Part shown: one piece after another, positions 27,309 through 35,022 of the stretch
Layout: every line of letters starts with the position of its first letter
Position numbering within the stretch: position 1 is the first letter of the stretch
NCBI RefSeq assembly: GCF_040448675.1
Contig: NZ_CP159289.1
Coordinates: 5,935,001-5,999,000 of the forward strand
Source of the DNA: Dyadobacter sp. 676
Lineage (GTDB): Bacteria; Bacteroidota; Bacteroidia; Cytophagales; Spirosomataceae
Length of the DNA stretch: 64,000 nt
Reading direction: 5' to 3'
Position numbers and translations under genes: made by a program
Notes under the pieces: model-generated
Database searches by the model: none
Told to the model about the DNA's origin: nothing
Seen by the model: only the letters and a program-made list of their open reading frames with translations

Positions 27309-28499
27309 ATGAAAAAGTCAGTCTTTACTTCTCTATTTGTTACTGTATCCTTGTATGCCAATGCCCAGGTCGGTATTGGTACGCTCACGCCCCAGGCCGG
27401 GTTGCATGTCGCGGACAGCAGCGTCCTTTTCTCGGCGCCGGGTGACGTCGCACCCAGTCCATCGGGCATACCGGCCATCGGCGAAGGGCGGCGGATGATG
27501 TGGTACGCCGATAAGGCTGCGTTCCGCGTCGGATACCTCGGGTCTTTTTCGAGTACTTACTGGAATTCCAACAATATCGGAAATTACTCATTCGCTGCCG
27601 GTGCGCATACCCGCGCCAGCGGCGAGGCTTCCTTTGCGGTCGGTCTGGCGACCACTGCGTCGGGCAACCAATCGGTGGCGCTCGGCAACAACGGTAGCGC
27701 TACGGCCGAAAGGGCCTTTGCGTTCAATGGTACCGCCAGCGGAGTGGGCGCGGTAGCGATAGGCAGCGGTGCCCAGGCGACCAATGACGACGCGATTGCG
27801 TTAGGCCCCTCATCGATATCCGGAGGGCTTGGATCCGTGGTAATAGGGCCATCCATTGCCCATGGCCCATACGCCGTTGCGATTGGTTTGCAAAACAGCG
27901 CCAGAGGGATTTTTTCGTTCGCGCTCGGCAAGAATGCGCGCGCAATACACCATGGGGCCATGGTGATTAGCGACGCCAGTGCAGGTTTCTCCGTTGATAG
28001 TGCTTATAGTACCGCCATAAACCAGCTGACCATGCGTTTTGCGGGCGGAATGCGCCTGTTTACTAATCAGGGCCTTACTACCGGCGTAGAGCTGTCTCCC
28101 GGGGGAGGTGCCTGGAACAATGTGAGCGACAGGCGGAAAAAAGAGAATTTCGAGGCATTGAACGCAGAGCAAGTTTTACAAAAGGTATCGCAACTGCCTG
28201 TTACGGGCTGGAATTACAAGAGCCAGGAGGCGACGACCCGCCATATCGGGCCGATGGCGCAGGATTTTTATGCCGCATTCGGACTGAATGGCATCGGTAA
28301 CGATACCACCATCAATTCTTCCGATATCGACGGCGTAAATATGGTTGCGATACAGGCCTTGGAAAAGCGCACAAGACAGTTACAGAAAGAAAACGATCAA
28401 TTAAGGGCGAAGCTCGAAGCGATGGACAGGAAAATGGCAGCGATTGAAAATATGATTAGGGCCGAACCGCGGAAAGAGGCCGTAACGGCTTCACGCTGA
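27309..28499 (+). CDS. Second surface fibre protein with C-terminal S74 chaperone domain
   Basis: 396 residues with signal peptide MKKSVFTSLFVTVSLYANAQ. Residues ~95-225 are YadA-head-like repeats with alternating small residues (GNYSFAAGAHTRASGEASFAVGLATTASGNQSVALGNNGSATAERAFAF, GAVAIGSGAQATNDDAIALG). The S74 domain has NVSDRRKKENFEALNAEQVLQKVSQLPVTGW, with Ser-Lys at dyad spacing, and RHIGPMAQDFYAAFGLNG. The C-terminus is a coiled coil (LQKENDQLRAKLEAMDRKMAAIENM) without the membrane helix of its paralogue. The two S74 proteins align over the fibre and chaperone parts, so they arose by duplication. Confidence 0.87.
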   Translation: MKKSVFTSLFVTVSLYANAQVGIGTLTPQAGLHVADSSVLFSAPGDVAPSPSGIPAIGEGRRMMWYADKAAFRVGYLGSFSSTYWNSNNIGNYSFAAGAHTRASGEASFAVGLATTASGNQSVALGNNGSATAERAFAFNGTASGVGAVAIGSGAQATNDDAIALGPSSISGGLGSVVIGPSIAHGPYAVAIGLQNSARGIFSFALGKNARAIHHGAMVISDASAGFSVDSAYSTAINQLTMRFAGGMRLFTNQGLTTGVELSPGGGAWNNVSDRRKKENFEALNAEQVLQKVSQLPVTGWNYKSQEATTRHIGPMAQDFYAAFGLNGIGNDTTINSSDIDGVNMVAIQALEKRTRQLQKENDQLRAKLEAMDRKMAAIENMIRAEPRKEAVTASR

Positions 28500-28521
28500 C
28501 CCGGCGCGCTTTGATTGTTCT

Positions 28522-28578
28522 TCAAACAGGTGTGATTTGCCCGATAGCACCGTCGCCGGACAAATCATACCTGTTTGA
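28522..28578. terminator. Long inverted repeat between convergent genes, probable bidirectional terminator
   Basis: The 18-base arms 28522-28539 (TCAAACAGGTGTGATTTG) and 28561-28578 differ at one position, which would be a G-U pair in RNA; the loop is 21 bases. It fills the gap between the S74 gene end (28499) and the convergent recombinase-like gene end (28592). GTTTT follows on the plus strand; there is no long U tract. Confidence 0.6.
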
Positions 28579-28591
28579 GTTTTCGGGCTGC

Positions 28592-28897
28592 TCAACGGGA
28601 CATCTGAATGCCGAAATGCAGGGTGTCGCGGAGGGTGTCGATATCCTCGATGACCGAGACGAGGTGCGCGTGTTTCAAACCTATCCTGATCAGCGTTTTT
28701 ACAAAATCGGCCTGTGAACCGATGTGGGCGGCCCGGCAGACGATCAATATATCGCCGTCTTGTAATTCCGACAGAAGCTTTTCCAGCCGGGGCCTTCCAT
28801 TCATTTTCTGTTCCGCCACGATCCTGTGGCAGCCTGCCTGTTCGAGTTTTTGCGCAAAAGTATCGTCCGCCCCAAAGGGCAAGTAACCTGTTATCAT
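28592..28897 (-). CDS. Stand-alone serine-recombinase-like domain lacking the active site
   Basis: 101 residues that follow the resolvase N-terminal fold end to end: MITGYLPFGADD in place of GYxRVSxDDQ, AQKLEQAGCHRIVAEQ, GRPRLEKLLSELQDGDILIVCRAAHIG (compare RPxLxxLLxxLRxGDxLVVxxLDRLGR) and HLVSVIEDIDTLRDTLHF. The catalytic serine position is Gly9, the Arg before it is Pro7, and the DRLGR arginines are His58 and Ser61; Tyr5 and Arg35 remain. There is no DNA-binding C-terminal domain. It cannot be an active recombinase in the known way. A weak -7-like TACTTTTA lies at 28921-28928. It is intact, with a start and stop in a tidy gap, which suggests a repurposed protein rather than debris. Confidence 0.7.
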   Translation of the reverse strand: MITGYLPFGADDTFAQKLEQAGCHRIVAEQKMNGRPRLEKLLSELQDGDILIVCRAAHIGSQADFVKTLIRIGLKHAHLVSVIEDIDTLRDTLHFGIQMSR

Positions 28898-29080
28898 CCT
28901 ACTAAGTACTGATGAGGTGTTAAAAGTAGGTTACACAGCCGCGAACGACGAGCATTGACGATTAGAAAAAAATTAAAACCTCCCTCGCCGCGTCAAAAGA
29001 TTTGATTAAACCAAAATATTGATAATATTTCTGGGAACGTTCATGCGTTTGTCGATAATGCTCCTCTAATAGCACCCATT

Positions 29081-29494
29081 ATGACTTTGAATGAAATAAG
29101 GACCGAAATGGTCGCCAAAACCGAACGGAAAATCCAGGAAATGAAGGCCAGGAGCATTGTTTTGCCCGAGCGGCGGGCCGATATGTGCGAGCTTTGCGAC
29201 CAGCTTTCGCAGGAAATCTATGATTTTGCCGTAAAAACCACCATTCAGATCGCCGACCGCTGCCACCTTCGTGGCGGGGCGGGTTCACTGCTGAATGACC
29301 TGCACGACGACATTTATGCGCTTACCAACGGTGCACTCGATATTCTGGTATCGGCTTCGCGGCGCGGAAACAATTCCGGCAGGTCCGTTAAGAACGAGGG
29401 CAGGACACGTTCGCGGTCGTTCAGGCCGTGGCCTTTTCATTCGTTGTGCAACTGGCTCAAAAGCTTTTGGCATAAACCCCTGGCACATTGCTGA
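29081..29494 (+). CDS. Hypothetical protein, unrecognised
   Basis: 137 residues, soluble by appearance, divergent from the recombinase-like gene. The N-terminal ~100 residues are helical and charged (LNEIRTEMVAKTERKIQEMKARSIV, ADMCELCDQLSQEIYDFAVKTTIQIAD), with two close cysteines (CELC), followed by LHDDIYALTNGALDILVSASRR. The last ~35 residues are basic and Trp-rich (RTRSRSFRPWPFHSLCNWLKSFWH), as if a frame change or a membrane-attaching tail. I recognise no family. Its base composition fits the neighbourhood. Confidence 0.6.
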   Translation: MTLNEIRTEMVAKTERKIQEMKARSIVLPERRADMCELCDQLSQEIYDFAVKTTIQIADRCHLRGGAGSLLNDLHDDIYALTNGALDILVSASRRGNNSGRSVKNEGRTRSRSFRPWPFHSLCNWLKSFWHKPLAHC

Positions 29495-29734
29495 GCTACG
29501 CATCGCGGCAGGTTGATTGAAGGGAACCAGAAAGGATTTACCAGATCCGGCAACTCCCTGTGCGGTGCCGCTGCCCGGAGCCTTTCAGGCATTTTATATT
29601 TACATGGCGTAGTTCGCGTTTGTAGTCGGTTACAGGGTTCTTATTCTATCGAATTACTATATTGGCAACCTGAAACCGTGCCATTTCCGGCTTGCCCCGG
29701 GCTTGGGGAAAATCGTATCATTGTAAGCAATCCC

Positions 29735-31129
29735 ATGAAAGCGACCAGATTACTACGTTTATTGATTTGCATTGCTTTGGCATCCGCTCCGTTGAAAGCG
29801 ACAAGCCAGCGCCGTGCCATGAAAGATCCGAAAACGCGACCCAATATCATTCTCATTCTCACGGACGATATGGGCTATGGCGATATCGGCGCTTACGGCG
29901 GGCAGTTCGTTCCGACACCCAATATCGACAGGCTCGCCGCCAGCGGTCTTAAACTCACGCAATATTACAGCGGCGCGCCGATTTGCTCCCCGTCCCGTGC
30001 GAGCATTCTGACCGGCATGCAGCCGGGAAAATGGCATTTCACTACTTTTCTCGATACGCGAAAACACAACCGGGAAGCGGGGCAGATCGATTTTCTCGAT
30101 CCCGAAGCACCCTCTATCGCGCGGTTTTTCAAGGAATCGGGTTATGCGACGGGGCATTTCGGTAAATGGCATATGGGCGGCGGCAGGGATGTGACCGATG
30201 CGCCCGGATTTTCCGAATATGGCTTCGATGAGCACAATAGTACCTATGAAAGTCCCGATCCCGACCCGGCGATTACGGCTACAAACTGGATATGGTCGGA
30301 AAAAGACAGCCTAAAAAGATGGGACCGGACGCGGTATTTCGTGGATAAAACGCTGGATTTCATGCGCCGGCATAAAGGTCGGCCATGTTTCGTCAACCTT
30401 TGGCCGGACGATGTGCATACGCCCTGGGTGCCGCAGGCGGAGGTCGGACGCACGGGCCAATCTCCGGCGAATCCGCAGGCAGAAGAGACGTTCAAGGGCG
30501 TGTTGAAAGAGTACGACCGGCAAATAGGCCGCCTGCTCGACGGCCTGAAAGAACTCGGACTTGCGGAGAATACCATTGTAATATTCACGAGCGATAACGG
30601 CGCACTGCCGACTTTCGGCGGCCGAAGAAGCGGAGGGTTGAGGGGATCGAAGCTGTCATTGTATGAAGGAGGAATCCGTATGCCTTTTATCATAAGTTGG
30701 CCGGGCCGTATTCCCGCCGACAAAACCGACGATCGTTCCGAACTGCACGCTACCGACCTGCTGCCGACCCTGTCACGATTGGCGGGAGTGGAAGTTCCGG
30801 CCGGTTACAAGGGCGACGGGGCCGACCGCTCGGGCATTCTTCTGGGTAGGCCTTCGCCCCGCAGGAAGGAAATGTTCTGGGAATACGGCCGGAACGACAT
30901 CGCCTATAATTACCCCAAAGGTAACGATCGCAGCCCGCGCCTGGCCGTGCGGTCCGGTGAATGGAAACTTTTGATGGACGCGGACGGCAGCCGGATCGAG
31001 CTTTACAACATCATAAAGGACCCCGCCGAAACGACGACCCTGCAAGCGGCCGAGCCGAAGATCGCAGGGGAGTTGAGGACGAAACTGCTCGATTGGTGGG
31101 AGTCGCTTCCAAAACTGAATGGGAATTGA
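29735..31129 (+). CDS. Exported sulfatase (formylglycine type)
   Basis: 464 residues from ATG 29735, with signal peptide MKATRLLRLLICIALASAPL and cleavage near ATSQ. Sulfatase motifs are complete: the metal-binding LILTDDMGYGDIGAYG, the CSPSRASILTG box whose Cys84 should be converted to formylglycine, GHFGKWHMGG, VIFTSDNGALPTFG and RMPFIISWPGRIP. Substrates of such periplasmic enzymes are sulfated polysaccharides or small sulfate esters; which one is not clear. The maturing enzyme for formylglycine is not in this window. The long open frame upstream of the chosen start has no conserved content. Confidence 0.92.
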   Translation: MKATRLLRLLICIALASAPLKATSQRRAMKDPKTRPNIILILTDDMGYGDIGAYGGQFVPTPNIDRLAASGLKLTQYYSGAPICSPSRASILTGMQPGKWHFTTFLDTRKHNREAGQIDFLDPEAPSIARFFKESGYATGHFGKWHMGGGRDVTDAPGFSEYGFDEHNSTYESPDPDPAITATNWIWSEKDSLKRWDRTRYFVDKTLDFMRRHKGRPCFVNLWPDDVHTPWVPQAEVGRTGQSPANPQAEETFKGVLKEYDRQIGRLLDGLKELGLAENTIVIFTSDNGALPTFGGRRSGGLRGSKLSLYEGGIRMPFIISWPGRIPADKTDDRSELHATDLLPTLSRLAGVEVPAGYKGDGADRSGILLGRPSPRRKEMFWEYGRNDIAYNYPKGNDRSPRLAVRSGEWKLLMDADGSRIELYNIIKDPAETTTLQAAEPKIAGELRTKLLDWWESLPKLNGN

Positions 31130-31156
31130 CCAAAAATAACGGCGGGGAATGCGGTT

Positions 31157-31222
31157 CTGAGAAATTTGCAACTCTTGCTATAATCCTTGTACGCCGGCCG
31201 GAGGGCTCATGTGTCACCTTTG
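31157..31222 (+). promoter_or_regulatory. Conserved upstream element and -7 box of an SDR gene
   Basis: Positions 31157-31194 match 45971-46008 (minus strand) at 36 of 38 bases. The block contains the dyad GCAA-CTC-TTGC and ends in CTTGTACGC. Exactly 20 bases after it comes CACCTTTG (31215-31222), a -7-like box with C for T, 31 bases before the ATG at 31254. The same order and spacing occurs upstream of the SDR gene at 45912. The block would cover the -33 region and is a likely regulator-binding site. Confidence 0.65.
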
Positions 31223-31253
31223 TATTGTTCTTTAACATTCAACAAAAACGACC

Positions 31254-32006
31254 ATGAACTCACTCAAAAACAAAGTAGCCGTTATTACAGGATCGGCAAG
31301 AGGCCTCGGAAAGGCCATCGCGGAGCGTTATGCCGCACTCGGCGCCGACGTGGTGATCAATTACTCGCGCGACAAGGTGTCGGCCGACGAAGTCGCAAGC
31401 AATATCGCCGCTATGGGAGCGCGCGTTATTGCCGTACAGGCCGATGTCAGCAAGGTGGCGGACATTCACCGGTTATTCGCGGAGGCGAAAAACGCATTTG
31501 GCAAAATCGACATCGTGGTAGCGAATGCCGGTATCGAAATGGTGGAAACACCGGTGACCGAGTTTACCGAAGAGCAATTCGACCGCCTGTTTTCGATCAA
31601 TACCAAAGGGGCCTATTTTACCATGCAGCAAGCCGCATTGAATGTGGAGGATAACGGACGCATTATCTACATCGCTTCGAGTACCACCGCATTTCCGGTT
31701 GCCGGAATGGCCGTTTACGGCGGCAGCAAAACGACACCCCGTTACCTGGTGGACGTTTTGTCCAAAGAAATAGGCCACCGGGGCGTCACAGTGAACTCGA
31801 TCATCCCGTTCGCCGTCGATCATTCCGGTATTTTTGCCGAGGCGGGCAGCTATCCGGAGCTGAGAAAATCGTTGCTCGATAGCTGCCCGATGGGACGCCT
31901 TGCCGAAGTGGAGGACGTTGCCAATGTGGCCGAGTTTTTTGCAAGCGACCTGTCGTCTTTCGTCAATGGCCAGCATTTGCTCGTGAATGGAGGAGCTAAT
32001 CAGTAA
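31254..32006 (+). CDS. SDR family NAD(P)-dependent oxidoreductase
   Basis: 250 residues, classical SDR: cofactor motif VITGSARGLGKAIAERYA, VVINYSRDKVSADEVASNI (an Asn/Ser/Arg set suggesting NADP preference), NAG in VVANAGIEMVE, the active-site Ser in IIYIASSTTA, YGGSK (YxxxK) and the C-terminal VANVAEFFASDLSSFVNGQHLLVNGG. No signal peptide. Substrate unknown; the members closest in length are 3-oxoacyl-ACP reductase-like or general carbonyl reductases. It shares its promoter element with the SDR gene at 45172-45912. The stop lies seven bases from the convergent glgX end. Confidence 0.92.
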   Translation: MNSLKNKVAVITGSARGLGKAIAERYAALGADVVINYSRDKVSADEVASNIAAMGARVIAVQADVSKVADIHRLFAEAKNAFGKIDIVVANAGIEMVETPVTEFTEEQFDRLFSINTKGAYFTMQQAALNVEDNGRIIYIASSTTAFPVAGMAVYGGSKTTPRYLVDVLSKEIGHRGVTVNSIIPFAVDHSGIFAEAGSYPELRKSLLDSCPMGRLAEVEDVANVAEFFASDLSSFVNGQHLLVNGGANQ

Positions 32007-32013
32007 GCGCCGC

Positions 32014-34188
32014 TCACCTGTTGTTCGTAGGACATTTCAGCACCACCACCGACCGGTCGGCGACAACCAGCTCGCCACCGGCCGGTATATCCTCGTCTTT
32101 TTCACCAATAAAACCTTCACTGGTACTGATGACCGTCCGCCAGCCGCTGCCGCATTCCTGCGACGGCAGCCTGAAGGTGACCTGTTCCGCCGACGGGTTG
32201 AAAATGATGTAAAAATGTTCGTCAACCAGCCTTTTGCCGTCCATATTGACGCAGCGTATCCCCAGCCCGTTAAGGAACACGGCGAATGCGCCGGCTTTGG
32301 CCTCGCCCCAGTTTTCCTCGGGAATCGTATTGCCGTCGGGGAGAAACCACATGATATCTTTCACATCGGTGCCGGTTACCGGCATGTCCTGGAACCACCG
32401 GCGCCGTTGGAACGACGGATGGTTCTGGCAGAAATGGATCAGTTCACGGGTAAATCCGAGCAATTCATGGTCGGCCTGTTCCCAGTTTAGCCATGAAATC
32501 TCGTTGTCCTGGCAATAGGCGTTATTGTTCCCTTGTTGGGAACGTCCCCATTCGTCGCCCGCCACCAGCATGGCAACGCCCTGCGACAGCAGCAGGGTTA
32601 CGAGGAAGTTCCGCTGCTGCTTTGCGCGCAGCGTGTTGATATCGGGATTGTCCGTCGGCCCCTCGGCACCGCAGTTCCACGAATGGTTCGCATCGTCGCC
32701 ATCCTTGTTATCTTCCCCGTTGGCTTCATTGTGCTTGTCGTTATAGCTCACAAGGTCGCGCAGGGTGAAGCCGTCGTGTGCGGTGATAAAATTGATGCTG
32801 GCGGTGGGGCGGCGGTAGCTGTTGTGGTAAAGGTCGGGGCTGCCGGTAAAGCGCTGCGCGAAATGCGTCATTTTAGTTTCGCCCCCGCGCCAGAACTCGC
32901 GCATCTGGTCGCGGTAAAGGCCGTTCCATTCACCCCAGCCGACGGGGAATTTCCCGACCATGTAGCCGTCTTCGTTGATGTCCCAGGGCTCGGCAATGAG
33001 TTTTACCTGCGAAATAACCGGGTCCTGGTGGATAATATTGAAAAACGAGCTCAGGTTATCGGTTTCGTGGAGTGTCCGGGCCAATGCTGCCGCGAGGTCG
33101 AAGCGGAAACCGTCGACATGCATCTCGGTGATCCAGTACCGGAGGCTGTCCATAATGAGCGCGAGTACATTGGGCAGTTGCACGTTCAGGGTATTGCCTG
33201 TGCCGGTATAGTCCATGTAATGCCGCCGGTCGTCCTCCACAAGCCGGTAATACGACGCATTGTCCAGGCCCTTGAATGAAAGAGTAGGACCCATGTGGTT
33301 GCCTTCGGCGGTGTGGTTATACACCACGTCGAGGATCACCTCGATGCCTGCCTTATGCAGCTCTTTAACCATGTATTTGAATTCATTGACCTGCTCCCTG
33401 GGGTCATTGCAACTGCAATAACGCAGATCGGGCGCGAAGAAACCCAGCGTGTTGTAGCCCCAGTAGTTGGTCAGGCCCTTTTCAACCAGGTGCCTGTCGG
33501 CAACGAAATGATGGACGGGCAACAGCTCGATGGCCGTGATACCCAGTTTTTTCAGGTAATCGATCGAGGCGGGATGCGCCAGGCCGGCATAGGTGCCCCG
33601 AAGCTCTTCGGGGACATCGTTGTTAAGTTGGGTAAACCCTTTAACGTGGGCTTCGTAAATGATCGTTTTATGATAGGGGCGGTTAATACGGCGGTCGTCT
33701 TCCCAATCGAAAGTTTCGTCCACTACGACCGATTTGGGCATAAACGGCGCGCTGTCGGTGGTATTGAAACTGAGATCTTCCTGCGGGTTGCCGACCTGGT
33801 AACCGAACAATGCGTCGTCCCATTGCAGGGTACCGCTCAATGCCTTCGCATACGGGTCCACCAATAGTTTCGCAGGGTTGAAACGATGGCCGTTTTCAGG
33901 TTCGTAAGGGCCGTAAACGCGGTATCCGTAAAGTTGTCCCGGAGCGAGGTCCGGCACATATACATGCCATACGTGATGGGTTACCTCTTCGATCCTGATC
34001 TTCGCATATTCCCTTCCCTCCTGGTCGAACAGGCAAAGCTCCACGCTTTCGGCGTTTTCTGAGAATACGGCGAAATTCACGCCGTGGCCGTCCCACTGAG
34101 CGCCAAGCGGATAGGGACGTCCCGGCAACGCGCGGAGATCAGTGCCGGTTTCGCCGCCTTCGACCTCATTTTCAAGATGTGTGTCCAT
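32014..34188 (-). CDS. glgX: Glycogen debranching enzyme GlgX (GH13 isoamylase type)
   Basis: 724 residues from ATG 34188 (MDTHLENEVEGGETG). An N-terminal CBM48-like domain (RPYPLGAQWDGHGVNFAVFSENAESVELCLFD) precedes the GH13 barrel with all four conserved regions: EVILDVVYNHTAEG, VDGFRFDLAAAL (nucleophile Asp), KLIAEPWDI (acid Glu) and NFITAHDGFTL. A C-terminal beta domain closes it. The protein should cleave alpha-1,6 branches of phosphorylase-limited glycogen. No other glycogen gene is adjacent. An in-frame ATG ten codons upstream is possible. Confidence 0.95.
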   Translation of the reverse strand: MDTHLENEVEGGETGTDLRALPGRPYPLGAQWDGHGVNFAVFSENAESVELCLFDQEGREYAKIRIEEVTHHVWHVYVPDLAPGQLYGYRVYGPYEPENGHRFNPAKLLVDPYAKALSGTLQWDDALFGYQVGNPQEDLSFNTTDSAPFMPKSVVVDETFDWEDDRRINRPYHKTIIYEAHVKGFTQLNNDVPEELRGTYAGLAHPASIDYLKKLGITAIELLPVHHFVADRHLVEKGLTNYWGYNTLGFFAPDLRYCSCNDPREQVNEFKYMVKELHKAGIEVILDVVYNHTAEGNHMGPTLSFKGLDNASYYRLVEDDRRHYMDYTGTGNTLNVQLPNVLALIMDSLRYWITEMHVDGFRFDLAAALARTLHETDNLSSFFNIIHQDPVISQVKLIAEPWDINEDGYMVGKFPVGWGEWNGLYRDQMREFWRGGETKMTHFAQRFTGSPDLYHNSYRRPTASINFITAHDGFTLRDLVSYNDKHNEANGEDNKDGDDANHSWNCGAEGPTDNPDINTLRAKQQRNFLVTLLLSQGVAMLVAGDEWGRSQQGNNNAYCQDNEISWLNWEQADHELLGFTRELIHFCQNHPSFQRRRWFQDMPVTGTDVKDIMWFLPDGNTIPEENWGEAKAGAFAVFLNGLGIRCVNMDGKRLVDEHFYIIFNPSAEQVTFRLPSQECGSGWRTVISTSEGFIGEKDEDIPAGGELVVADRSVVVLKCPTNNR

Positions 34189-34477
34189 AGAAAGATAAAG
34201 GTGTGTTATCTCAAACATGAATTAAAACCGCGCCATATTGATAATATCCATGCCAGCGAAGTTTCGGGTCCGATCTATGTTACTTTCAGGTGCTTTCCCC
34301 AGCATTGTAGAACAAAAGCCACGAAACGGCGGCGTGTGGCGCGATTTCGTGTAGTACAATGCGAGGGGGGGCGAACAGCAATGGCCGGGAAGCGGTGCCT
34401 GTTGCGCGCGGGTGGTTTAATGGCACAGTATTTAACATTTTACCGACACATGAAATTGAACCAGACCTTTACCTTCC

Positions 34478-34966
34478 ATGAACACAGCTTTTTCTAATGA
34501 CGACACCAGTGCACCCGGCGAGCAGGGCTCCGGCCAGCTCATTTACCTGGCGGAAGACGACCACGACGATATTTTTCTGTTTGAGCGTGCATTGAAAGCC
34601 CTGAAATCGGGGCATAGCCTGAATACCTTCGAGAATGGCCAGCAGTTGTTCGATGCTTTGCAAAAGCCGGGCGCCAAAGTGCCCGACATCGTTTTTCTGG
34701 ACATCAATATGCCGGTCCAGACAGGTCTGGAATGTCTGCTGAATATTCGCCGGCATCATTCCAAAGTACTGCCGGTGTTCCTCTTTTCCACCGCTCAGGA
34801 CCGCCTTACCGTTGAGCAGGCCCGCAAGCTGGGCGCAACGGGATATTTGTCGAAACCGACTTCGACGGAAGAGCTGGGAGCGCTGCTTACGAGCGTTCTG
34901 GCAATCGACTGGCGCTCACGTTCGGTCAACGATTTTTATGTGCATCTGCAACTTGCCAGCACATGA
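34478..34966 (+). CDS. Single-domain response regulator (CheY-like)
   Basis: 162 residues. The receiver domain spans residues ~20-148: acidic cluster LIYLAEDDHDDIFLF, phosphoacceptor Asp in DIVFLDINMPVQTGLE, Thr/Ser in VFLFSTAQ and Lys in GYLSKPTSTEEL. There is no output domain, so it acts through protein contacts, as in many Bacteroidota phosphorelays. A ~20-residue N-terminal extension is low in structure. No kinase is adjacent; the nearest is the PAS kinase at 39843. A strong terminator follows. Confidence 0.92.
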   Translation: MNTAFSNDDTSAPGEQGSGQLIYLAEDDHDDIFLFERALKALKSGHSLNTFENGQQLFDALQKPGAKVPDIVFLDINMPVQTGLECLLNIRRHHSKVLPVFLFSTAQDRLTVEQARKLGATGYLSKPTSTEELGALLTSVLAIDWRSRSVNDFYVHLQLAST

Positions 34967-34987
34967 TATTGCCCGGGTTTACAGTCG

Positions 34988-35022
34988 CCCGCCGGTTGTT
35001 TCGGGCCGGCGGGTATTTTTTT
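34988..35022 (+). terminator. Strong rho-independent terminator after the response regulator
   Basis: A perfect 8-bp GC stem, CCCGCCGG (34988-34995) with CCGGCGGG (35006-35013), is followed by TATTTTTTT. It sits between convergent genes; its last base is the end of the PEP-hydrolase-like gene, and on the other strand there is no T run. Confidence 0.88.

Noticed and set aside
24634..28499. Prophage tail region
   Set aside because: S74 domains suggest phage fibres, but both proteins have signal peptides, a T9SS cargo lies between them, and no capsid, terminase or integrase gene is present.
28592..28897. Active resolvase or remnant of a mobile element
   Set aside because: Catalytic residues and the DNA-binding domain are absent, and no inverted repeats or transposase genes flank it.
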